Shown here: piece by piece, positions 13,959 through 25,500 of the stretch
Position numbering within the stretch: the stretch's first letter is position 1
Layout: the number at the start of each line of letters is the position of its first letter
NCBI GenBank assembly: GCA_030063045.1
Contig: JAQSEB010000179.1
Location: forward strand, 372,001-436,000
DNA length: 64,000 nt
Direction: 5' to 3'
DNA from: Pratylenchus scribneri
Lineage: Eukaryota > Nematoda > Chromadorea > Rhabditida > Pratylenchidae
The notes under the pieces: generated by a model
What the model was told of the DNA's origin: nothing
The model's input: only the letters and a program-made list of their open reading frames with translations
The model's database searches: none
Translations under genes and position numbers: made by a program

Positions 13959-15468
13959 TTTTTGGTGAGAAAAAGTCTGCTATTTAATTTGATGAAATAG
14001 AGGCAAAAATGCCAATTTATATATAAATGTAATGATTTTGGCTGAGTCGAATAAAATGTCCGTTTTTTGGTTGATTTAATTACATTTTAGCCCAAATATT
14101 AATTGAATTTCCGGACGGAATAAATTTTTGATAGTCAAAATCAAAAAGAATTTCTTTGAAATATTCCAATTTCAATATAAAAAGTGAATTAATTTTATTG
14201 GGGGAAATGGCTGGCTTTTTGGGTATTCATTTTATTTAATTTTATTTCCTGAATTTTTTTGAATTATTCTGCTGGGTTCATTTTCTAATAACTACGTAAA
14301 ATGGAATACTTCACAGCCAAATTCATGGAATTCAATGTGATCATTTTTTGCCCATTTTTGCCAATTTTCGTAATTTTGTGGGAATTTCCAATCCAATTCA
14401 AATAATTTTTCTTTCATTTTCCATTTATTTTCATATTCCCAGATCCAATCAAATCCAAAGTTCTTTTGCAACAAAAAAAATGTTCATAGTTTGTTGAATG
14501 GATATAAAATTGCAAATTTATTAACAAAAATTCAGAATTTAGTAAAATCAACAATTTTCAACTGATAAACCCACGGGGATGGAGAATTGGAAAGGCAAAA
14601 TAAATAGCAAAGCAAAGAAAGATGATCAAAATTATTTATAAGTATAAATACTTTAACAAAAAATGTGCTTCTTTGTCAGAAAACAAAACAGGACGATTCT
14701 CAACTAGTACTGTCATTTCAATATTTGGGCACTTCTTTATGGATATAAAATATAATTCATCAATAATGAAATGATTGAAATTGAAACAACAAATTCAGGG
14801 AAGATTTTTGTGTTCTCTCCATTACGTTCTTTATAGTTTATAGTTACAATTGCAATTTGCACTTTGCAGCAAAGGGGAAGATTCGTATTCAACAATTGAA
14901 GTACCGTATCCTCTCTTCTTACTCATTTTATAGTAAAAGAAGGGAAAATCTGTGATTTGTGTTTCCTTTTTTTTTCTGATGTCATTCTATTTTTCTTAAA
15001 TATTCATTGTTTTATTGGTTAAAATTAAAATTGGACTAAAAGAGAATTAATATTTTTATTCATTGAATTAATTAAATTAATTCCATTTAAAATTGATGAC
15101 GCCATAGAAAATTGTGACTAATTAAAAATTATTTTTGCAAATGTTTAACCATATTTTCTGATAAAAATTAAAAGGGAAAAATGTTCATTGACCGGAATTT
15201 GATCTTCCTTCGGGCAATTATTTTTACATAAATCTACCATAAACAAAATGAATAATTCATTCATATTTTTGTGCCACGTTTTCGAATGATTTGGCCAACA
15301 ATCGAAAAAAAGGGATAATTTTGTTCAATGTTGGAAACACAAATTGGAATTTGGTACGAAATTTTGTATTTATTAATGAATTCTTTGGCCGGAAAAACGA
15401 AAAGACGGCAAAAAGGGAAAATGCTCCCATTCCAATATTATTTTTTATTCCATTCCCAATGAATTCCT
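13959..15468. other. 1.5-kb divergent intergenic region
   Basis: Separates the starts of two divergent receptor genes, so both promoters should lie here. It is AT-rich, with a few short open frames (for example a 60-codon frame at 14292-14474, minus) that show no family resemblance. No repeat family shared with the rest of the window was noticed. Confidence 0.45.
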
Positions 15469-16717
15469 CAGCAAATCGAACATTTACCGAAAATTGCTTG
15501 GAAATTGAGCAAATCCTGCGCAATTCTGCCTATTCAATTGTTCTCATTGTTCATTTATTTATATTGTTTTTCACTATTTTTGCCATTTTCATACTAATCC
15601 ATCAATATCGACGACATTCAATTTTATTGCATGCAAATTTATTGGTCAAATTCCTCATTAAAATTTTCATTTTAATTTACCTATTTTTTGAAGATTTTAT
15701 TCGCCAATATGGTCCTTCTCTACTCCATCCACACATTTTCTTGGCTTTTTTGCCTACTCCGTTATCGGGTATATTTTATATTTTTAACACAATTTCCCTC
15801 TTCAAAGTTTCTTTTGTTCGCCTACAAAAATCCGTGCGATTTGTTAACGCCAATTTGGATGGTTTTTGTCATTTTTGCCCCATATTATGTCTACACAATT
15901 GCATTTCCCGCATTTCGATTCTGCATTATGGCTGAAAGGGTCCGGGCCACATTTTGTGCCGAAAAATATGAAAATGAGAAGCGATGGATGGGCACAATGA
16001 TGGCAATTGGAATTGTGAGTTTTAATTGGATTATATTTGATTATTTTACCCAATAAAAGTGGACAATTTCCATTGGTTTCTACATTTATGTTGCCATATC
16101 CGCATTGGCCGATGCCGGCGATTCCTTCAAACAACCCCAGGGTGCCATTTTCATGACCAGTAATTCCACTGCCCGGCCAATATTTTTCGTCACCATTTTC
16201 ACACTTTTCCTTATGATTTTCACCGCATTTTGTGATTGGCGATTGGCCGTAATCAACACAAAAATTCAAAATAATTCGTAAATCTCCATTCAAATCCTCC
16301 CTAAAAATTAATTTTTAGTAAAAATTCAACAAATTACAATTTAAGCCGAAATTATCAATTGAGGGAGAATGCCCTGGCATTGCGGATGATCCTCCCATTG
16401 GATTTGTCCTATGCCCTCCTATATTCCCTTTATATTGCATTTGTCATTGTCATTCGCGCAAAAAAGTCATCCCTTCCAAATACGGAATACAATTTATTTC
16501 AATTCCGCTGATACGGTCAATTCAATATCAATTCAAATTAATATGTATATTTTCCCTTTTTCAGCTTCTTTTCCTCCATTCCGCCGTCACCATTCTCGTT
16601 TATTCCCATTTTATTAAATTCCAAAGTAATTGTCGCCGACGGACTGTGCAAAATAATAGAATGGGATTGGAACAAACAAAAATGCATTTTAAACAATTGG
16701 AAATGATTTGGAAATGA
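15469..16717 (+). CDS. Sra/Srab-like chemosensory GPCR
   Basis: Seven-helix receptor of about six exons. The N-terminus MNSSANRTFTENC has two N-glycosylation sites and a Cys, as in Sra/Srab proteins. Helix 2 is LFANMVLLYSIHTFSWLFC, helix 4 follows ENEKRWMGTMMAIGI, and after helix 5 comes YNLSRNYQLRENALALRMIL, matching the NYQ..EN...R.LLP element of these families. The last exon begins LLFLHSAVTILVYSHF and ends TGA at 16715-16717; it fits best if a 120-bp intron (from about 16440) is removed, since the direct reading hits a stop. Start ATG 15469. Confidence 0.72.
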
Positions 16718-16788
16718 GCAATTTGAAATAATATTTGTAATTTATTTATTCGAATCGATATGAATCGAATTCATTTTTTGTTCATTTT

Positions 16789-18149
16789 TCAATTCCAAAT
16801 TTTGAGCAAATTATCCCATGATCCGGTGCAAATTGCGGACCCATCGCGGGGAACACCAAGACATGAAATTCGATTGTTGTGGCCAATTAGGGCACCTAAA
16901 AATATGGTTGAAAATTGAATTTTATTGGCCAATTTACCTGCTTTTTCCACTCTCATTCCATCCCAAATAATGCAATTAAAATCATCATAACCGGCGAAAA
17001 GTAATCGACCAGAATTGGAAAATGCTAAACTTGTGATGGCTAAATTAATAATTAATGGCTTTTATTCATTCCAAATTCCAAATTGACAAACCATTATTTT
17101 GTCCTTCCATTTTATAAGTGGCCAATTCATTTTGAGGACAACCAAAGTGGAACATTTTGCACGTTGAATCATCCGAGCCGGTCACAAATGCTTGGTCATT
17201 TGGGAAAATCGGGAAAAGACAATCATATTTAATTAAAATGATAATTAAATACTTGGACTGCATTAATGTCTGATGAATGGCCGGCAAATGTTTGGCAACA
17301 ATTGCCAGATTGGCGAATATCCCAAAATTTTGCGGAATTATCACAAGAAGCCGAAACAAATCCATTTGAATCGGCCAAAGCAGCGAGGGACATTACACCG
17401 CCAGTATGGCCCGAAAATATTCGGATGGCCTTTCCCGTTTCAATGTCCCAAAGGGCACTAAAATTATGGCAATATATTGGCCATTTCCCCTCCCATTTTT
17501 GACCATTTTCGATCGCCACTGGCAGTCAACATTTGTCGACCTTGTTCGTCCAAAAATCGACAACATGACACAAATGCATTGTGGCCAACCAATTCACGAA
17601 CTAATTTTGCACTCCCCTCCAGGGTATGGAGCGAATAAACACTGCAAACATTGTCCAAACCGCCGCAGGCGACAAATGAGCCACATTGGGCGAATGCGCA
17701 GGTCATAACCCAGGCAGAACGCAATGGAATGAGGAAAAGCTGATTGGCCAAAAGATTAATCAAATTAATGTGGAATTTAAACTTTGAATGCTTTTGGCCC
17801 ATCCCAAATGATCATTTTGCCATCTTGGGAGGCCGAAACCAGCGAATGCGAATCACCGGACCAATCCAATGAACTGACTGGAATAATTTATTTTTGGGAA
17901 TAAATTCATCATTTATTTTGCCTTTCGATAAATGTCCATGCAATGTTTTGCGCACTTCCAAATGTACTCCTCCCTCCAATTTCCTCAAAAATGCTGCCTT
18001 TTCGCGCAACAAATTAGTATTTGGCCCTTCCTCCTCGTTGGCCATCTTTTTCTATAAAAATATCATCCTCAATTCCAAATTCCAACATTTTTCATTTGGA
18101 CCTGTGCAAAATTGGCTGCCTCCTTCAACAATTCATCCTCCATATCCAT
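16789..18149 (-). CDS. Heterotrimeric G-protein beta subunit (WD40), divergent
   Basis: Seven-bladed WD40 beta subunit that binds a G gamma and a G alpha and couples receptors to effectors. An N-terminal coil ([14 protein letters not shown]...[14 protein letters not shown]) is followed by [103 protein letters not shown] and a final [11 protein letters not shown]. These blocks are those of the conventional beta 1-4 group, yet blade 5 ([12 protein letters not shown]) and parts of blade 3 differ, so it may be a paralogue of the main gene. One intron (17878-17921) has a GC donor. It lies 72 bp downstream of a receptor gene, convergent. Confidence 0.93.
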
Positions 18150-19513
18150 TCTAACAATTTTCGGCCTATTTTCATGCTTTTCCCTGTGCCAATTTTTATT
18201 TCCTATTTTTGTTTTTTCCCCAAATTCACCAACTTGAATGGACCTTTTATGTAGGAGGAAAATGAATCCGACTGTTTTGAGGCCATTTTATTCACAAAAT
18301 TTTGGAACAATTCAAAACAGATATAAACAAAGTGGATAGGCAATAAATTATGGTTCAAAAATAAAATTTGGCGGGCTTTTGGCATTTTCCTTTCGCATCC
18401 ACCCACGCCCATCCCACTATTGGATGGAAAATAAAGCAAATTACTCAAATGCAATTAATATATTAGAATTGATGCCATTTTTGCACAAAGGCCTATTGGT
18501 ATGACCAACCCAACAAATTTATCAACGGAATTAATTTTGAATGTCCCCTTTGGGCATATCTTTCACTACAATATCCAATTAATCGGTGGTAGAGAACGTT
18601 TTTTAGGCCAAAGCTCATTAGCAAACAAAAATCCATATATTTACAAAGCAAATATACAAGTCGAGAGTCCTCCAAAGTGTTCTCAATAAGTTTGCTTTAT
18701 CAAATTTAATAAATTGATCTTTAAAAACATTTACAAGTCTTTATTTGTAATAACGATTTTTTCGGGAAAGCCGCTTATTTTTCAAAAAGGCCACTTTTAG
18801 AAGACATTTAAAACTTTGAATGTCCAAATCGCCTTTTCGAATTGATTCCTTCCTTGTTGGTCTATGGCCATATAAAGCTAAATTTTCGGCATTCATTTGC
18901 CCTCTTTCGTCCATTAAAAGCAAATCCCATGCCATTCTTCAATTTTTTAATCCCTCACTACCCTTTGAATCGCCAAAATTTCAATTTGATTTACATTAAT
19001 TCCATTCAAATAACATTAATGACTAATAAATTTGAATAAATTATTCTTCAATCTTTATTTTTGCCGATGACCTAGCTGAGCACAAATCACCATCGGCCAT
19101 TCGTCATTCCATTCCATTTTTATATTCCACCATATATCGGACATTAAATTAATTCCTCTCCTCTCCGTCCGATTAATTTTCCCCAAAAGTATTCCCCCAC
19201 TTTTTGCCCCAGTTTTTCCCATTACACATTTGTCCATCCATTTTCATTCATTCCTCCTCCGTCCATTCCAGCAAAAAGTTGACCTTCTTCTTTAGGGAAA
19301 AATTGATTGGCCAAAAAATTATTCATATTTATAAGAAGAAAAATTGGCCAATCCAAAAAGGGCAACATTTTTTGGGGGGAATTGAATGGTTGGGAAAAGG
19401 GTAAAATAATTTTGTTTCAATATGGAGAATTATTGAAATTATTTAAACGCCTTTTATTTTTATAATAAATTTCAGAAAAAAAAATATTCAAATAAATTTT
19501 AATAATAATTCCA
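18150..19513. other. 1.36-kb intergenic region
   Basis: Divergent spacer between the G beta gene and the RING gene. Only short open frames without resemblance to known proteins are present, and no dispersed repeat of this window was recognised in it. Confidence 0.45.
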
Positions 19514-22500
19514 ATGGCTTCAAATTCAAATGAAAATGAAGGGCAGCAGCAGTCGAATGAATTAGAACAATTTAGATGCAAAATATGTTTTGAGGTAGGA
19601 TTGTGGGGGAAAGAAACTTGGCAATTTTGATTTCATTTAATTGGATATAATAGTGGGTATTAGTCCTAAAATCTAGGGCTAAAGTTGTTTGGGACAAGAA
19701 CTGGGTTCTATATTAATTTTTCGGAAAAATATGATAAAATAATGTGAAGGGCAAAAAATACGATAAGAGAGGAAAAGGGTGGGTTTGAAAATGGAATTGA
19801 GGCAATATTTGATTGATGGGTTGACAGGGTAGGCAAAAAAGTGGGGATACAGTAAGAAAATAGAAAAGGGCCTTATTAGGCATTGACATTTGAAAAGAAA
19901 GTTAAATTTTGCCTATGTAAAAAAATTGAAAATTTTAAAACTAATTTCCTTTTTTCTTTAGAATTTTTCGCGAAAATCCCACTGCCCATTGACCCTGAAT
20001 TGCGGCCACACATTTTGCCGAGTTTGCACAGCACAATTGGCAAATGGCAACCGGATCCAATGCGGCATATGCCGAAAACACACTTACTCGGATTGGTCAA
20101 AATTGGGGAAAAATATCACTTTAATTGGTGGGTTTTTTAATAAAATGAATATTCAAATACACCATAATATACGTTGAAATCCTAGGGGAAATTATTTTTG
20201 AAGGAATTATTAAGAAATTGTGATTTTAAAAGAGCATTCATTGGTATTTCTATAAGATCCGTCTCCAAATTTGAAAAATTGTTTTTAGATTGTTTTTATT
20301 ATTCATTTGATTGTAAAAATATTTTTAATACCAACTATCTATCCTATTTGTACTACAGTACCCTCATCACTTTCTGTTTTTGCTTATCGCCTTATCACCT
20401 GTCAATCAAATATTGCCCCAATCTGCCTTTTTAAATCCACCCTTTTTTCCTCTGCTATCGTATTTTTCCCTTTACATTATTATTATATTTTCTCGCAAAA
20501 TTAAAAAAGAATAATTTAAAAGTCGAATTCCCTCCCATTATCGATATCCCGTTCATTGGCCCACTATGGCCCAACTCTCGCCCCAAAACTTTAAGCCTAG
20601 ATTTGGATAAATAAATATGAAAAAATACTATTTTAAGATTAGAATATTATGACCAATTTTGAGGAAATAAAGGGTGATTTTGGTGGTAAAAATTGAAAAA
20701 AATATGAAGACTAATAACATACAAGTACAAGTTAATTTCTAGAAGTGCTTGATTGGGCTAAATTGTTGAATGATGAACCAGCCGAGGATGTGGTACAATT
20801 GGAGGATGCCGCCACATTTGATGGGCCAAATCAATTCATTGTGCGATCGAATATTGAGGAATTTTTTGATGAGGTAAATTCCTTTTAATTTGAGTAATTG
20901 TTTTTCACCTAAAAAATGCTTTTACCTAAAACTAGTTTTTAAAGTTCTGATATCAGAAACCGGTTTTAGGCCCTGCAAACCTTAAACCAATTTGAAAATC
21001 TCATCGAGACCCGTCGATTGGTATAAATTGACATAGTTTGGTCAAAATTAAAGGGTATTAAACCATTTAAACCACATTTTCCAGTTTTTGGTTTACACTT
21101 TAATTTAGAGGCTAAACCATGACAAATTATATACCAATCAATGCGTCTCAATGAAATCAACAAATTGGTATAAGGTTGTAGGGTCTAAAACCAGTTTCTG
21201 AATTATTAGAAATCAAAAACTAAGTTTTGATTAAAAAAATAGTATCCTTTTAATTCCCTCCTCCTAATTCAATTTTCAATATTTCAGCTCAGTCAGCACA
21301 TTGGACCAAATGATCCAGCGATTCAGCAGAAAAGACTCAAAGGCATTGTTGAATCGCAATCGGCAATTGATGGAACAATTCAGCGCAATTGAGCAGCAAT
21401 TGCGACATTCTGCAGAAGCATTCGAAGAATTGAAGCATGAGGTGGGACTGATGAGTGAGAATTGGGAATTTTCTCCTTATTTTATTAGTTGGTTAGGTCA
21501 TATTATGATTTTTGGTTAGAAAACTATTAAAAATGCAATATAAAAACATTTAGATAATATGACAATAATTGTTTGCTATCCAATGGTTTATATTGAACAT
21601 TTTAAAATAAAAATGTTTTTTTTTGGTAAAAAAAAAGTTTGTATTCTTTCTATTTCTGAATTGTGAATTCAATAGACAATGATTGGATAGCCACCATTAT
21701 TTAGGTCTCTATTAAATGCATTTTGAGTTAATTTTTATTGCCTAATCATTAGGTTTTAAAAAAATCTATAAGGCAAAAATGGACAGTTCTATTATTTAGG
21801 GAAATTAATTCAATTTAGGAAAATATTTATGGGCATTTTTAAATATTTATTTTATCCAATAGGTCCGCATTCATCATGAGAAGGTTACCAAATTGAGTAT
21901 TGGCCAAATGGGCGGGAGCAGCATGTGGGACGAGGACGATGATGACGAATATGGAGTTGGTGGAGCAACAATTGGTGAAGATAAAATCCCATTTAAATTA
22001 TTCAATTTCTTTGCTTCTTTTTAGTTCGATTTCCAAACAACCGTAGCCATAGTGTTTTTGGCGAATCTTCAAATGGCGGCGCATTTGGTTCATTTCGCAG
22101 TGGATTCTCTGGCCGAGGACGGGCAATTGGTGGGCGTGGACGTGCGCGAATTTCTGGTCCATATTTTCCTTTTTATTTTCCTAATTTTCGGCTTATTTAT
22201 TTTAGCTTATGGTCCTTCATCATCCGCTGCCATAGCCTCCAATTCTTGGTGAACATTTCACCATGAAAAATCCAATAAAAAAACCAATCCAATTTTAGGT
22301 TAACTGATGATGAAGAAAATGTTTTTGCCAATGGCCAATCGTCTTCCCAAGCAATGGCATCCGCAACAAATGACATTCAGCCGACGAGAATTGAGCCAAA
22401 TGAAGGAATAATAATTGAGTGAGTAATATCCCTTTCCTTTTTAAAATCACTTTTAACATCAATTTTAGCACCAATCCTTTGCCACCTGCTGAAGGAATTA

Positions 22501-25500
22501 TAATTGAGTGGGTTTTTTGTTTTTATTGTATTCCGTATTCTCCGATACTAGAAATTAGGAGGATGGAAGGGAAACCAATGATTGGAGGTAGTGGTAATCT
22601 AATCTGTCAATTAAAGTGTCAATCGTTAGTGGTAAAGGGAACGCTTTTGCCTTTGGTCTTATTTTAAATTTGTTCTCACAAAAATATAATGTTAAAGATG
22701 GAGGAACTAAAAGATTTTACAAGCAAAAAGTTTCAATATAATAAATTTGGCAGAAAATAATTTTTTTCATGTGATGTCACGGACAGAATTTTGCCTATTT
22801 TATTTGGCCATTTTTTATAAATTAAAATAATTTTATTATTCAATGATCAATGATCAAAAAAGTAAAAAATGGAATTTTGCCCAGGGTTAATTTTAATATC
22901 CTTTGTCGGGCAATTTGACTACCCAAGCCACAATTGGGGATTGGAAATTCTACCCCAAAACAATATTGCCGTGGATTCTGCCTGCTATGCTGCTGCTGCT
23001 CTGCTCTACAATTGTGCCGATTGGATGGAAAATGGATATGGAATGGTCAAAGAAATTGGAGATCAAGAATCAGATGGATTAATATTGAGGGATTAAAATG
23101 GAATATAAAAGTGGAATTTTATTCATTATTTTTTATGCCTTTTCTTTTATCGTCATAATATTTCCATCGCCTAAATAAAGCAAATTCCAACAACTGTACT
23201 GTATTCAATTTGACGATAGTCTATAAACAAAGAGTCTAGTTTTAAAATTTGTCTTCATTTGCTGTTTTTGCCTTACAGTGTTTCTTCATACTTTGACTAC
23301 AAAATTCCTTCCCCCAAATTCCCCCTTATACTTATACTTTATTTCAAAAACTTCAAATTCGCTTAATAAAAATTCCAACAAACGACCTTTGCGTACTGTA
23401 CTTCAAATTTGGTGTAACAACAAAAAAGAGTCTAGGCCTTCTTCAATTTGCAAAGAGTCTAGGCTAATTTCTTCAATTTATACAAAAAATTCCAATTTCC
23501 CAAAACACCCCCTTTTTTCCTTCAATTTGCTGTTTGCTTTGCCGTGCTCTTCATTTCCAACAACTTACCTTTCCCCCACATATCCCAATTACTCCTTTTT
23601 CCCTCAACAAAAATTTTATTTATTTTTATATTTGAAGCTAGAACATAACCTTTTGTTTCTAGCTTCAACAAGATTAAGAGTCTGGTGCTCTACCGACTGA
23701 GTTCGGTTTTTTGCAAATATAAAAGGCTTGGAATTGCCTAAAAAATTTTCGGTCTTTAGTACCATCAATCTCGAAAGGCCCATTTGTTGCCAATTTTCGA
23801 GGGCTTAATTGCCATTTTGAAAGGAAATTCTTTGAGCCTATCAAGCCGGAATTTTCCTAAATTCGAAGGAAATTCTTTGAGCCTATCGAGCCGGAATTTT
23901 CCAAAGTCAAATCGAGCTCAATAGAGCTAACTTTCGAGGCCCATAAAGCCCAAATTTGATTGGCATAGAAGCCAATCGGCCCGAGAAGCCTTAGTCTCAT
24001 TGTTGGCTCAAAAAGCCAGTCGGCCTAAAAAGCCCAAATTTTCGATTGGCCTAAAAACAAAAACCATCGGCCTGAGAAGCCTTAGTCTCATCGTTGGCCT
24101 AAAAATCTTCTCGGCTCCAAAAAGCCTAAATCATTTTTTTGGCCTTTAAAGCCTAAAACTATTGTTGGAAAGCCTAATCAGCATTTTTTTGCCACAAATT
24201 TCGTTTAAATTTTTAAATCAAATTTAATTGTTTCTGGCCTATTTAATTGTTACTGGCCTATTCAATCGGTTCTTTGAATTTGAACTACTTTTTCGTTGTT
24301 TTCATAATAAATAATTCAAATTAAATCGGGATTTTTGAGATTCCTTATCGTCGAAAATCAATTTTTGTATTTTTGAATTTTATTTAATTCGTTGTCAAAA
24401 ATCAATTTGTGATTTTTGAATTTTATAGTACTCAAAGAAAATATATAATCTTTGATTAAAATTGATCAAATATAGAAGGAAATTCACAATGTCCGATCAA
24501 ATTCGGTCTTCCTTCTCATTGCCTTCATCTCAAGCCATTCAATATCTTTCGGAGGCCGATATTCTTTTGGCCATGGAACCGAAAGATTTAAATTCGATGG
24601 AAAGCCTATCCAAAAAGATAGAGCAAACAATTGAAATTCTAAATTTAATTATAGATGAATGGACTAAACTTTTCTCTAGATTGGATATTGAAAGCCTTAA
24701 AAATGAAGAACTTATCTTTGATAATTTTCTTTCAAATGGACATCGCCCCATTGATCTAATTTACATTTTAGAAGATAAAATGTTCGAATTGGATTTAATT
24801 GTTCACCCCCCTAAATTTCGGGCAACGAAATTATGCTGGGCCTTAAATCCAAATATAAAAGAAGAAATTTGGGATAAAAGCTTCGATAATGAAAACAGAT
24901 TGAAACCAAAAATTATCCATAAAAAAGGGCAAAAGAGTCCCAATATGGATTTGAACAATGATAAAATGGTTCCCAATCAAGAAAAGGAATGCCATTCCCT
25001 TTCTTGTGAAAGAGGTGAAAATATTCTCGAAGCCAATGACATGAGCTTAGAGATAAATATTCCCAATCTCAATGCTGAGGAAACTATCTTGAAAGATGTC
25101 TTCGATGTTGAGGAAAAAGCCTCAGAGCAAAATCCTCTTCAAACTGATAAATATATCCCCGAAAATGAAGAAATAATCATGGAAAAACTCCCCAATGACC
25201 TTGGGGAATATATTGAATATACCTTCAAACTTGAGGAAAATATTTTTGAAATTGAGAAAAAGGTCGAAAAGACCAAACCAATTTTCATTGAGCCCGAAAT
25301 CGTTTGGTCAAATGAATTAACAGCCAAACTTCCCTTTAAAGAATGCCCAGAATCATTATTGGAATTGAATGAAACTGCGGCCAATGGGGAAACTGTACCA
25401 ATCAAATCAAATTGTTTTGGTATTAATAAATCATTAACTCGCCTTTCCTCCTCCTTAACATTAAAATTGAAGAAAAAGGATAAAAAGGAGGTAAAAATTC

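Noticed and set aside
22869..23096. 75-codon frame in the 5' LTR, identical in the 3' LTR (26353-26580)
   Set aside because: Identity reflects LTR duplication, not selection; no family or start context supports a protein. It may be revisited if copies elsewhere keep it open.
23671..23705. A real tRNA-Lys gene on the minus strand
   Set aside because: Only the D arm and anticodon arm part is present; acceptor and T arms are missing and the LTR terminus abuts it.
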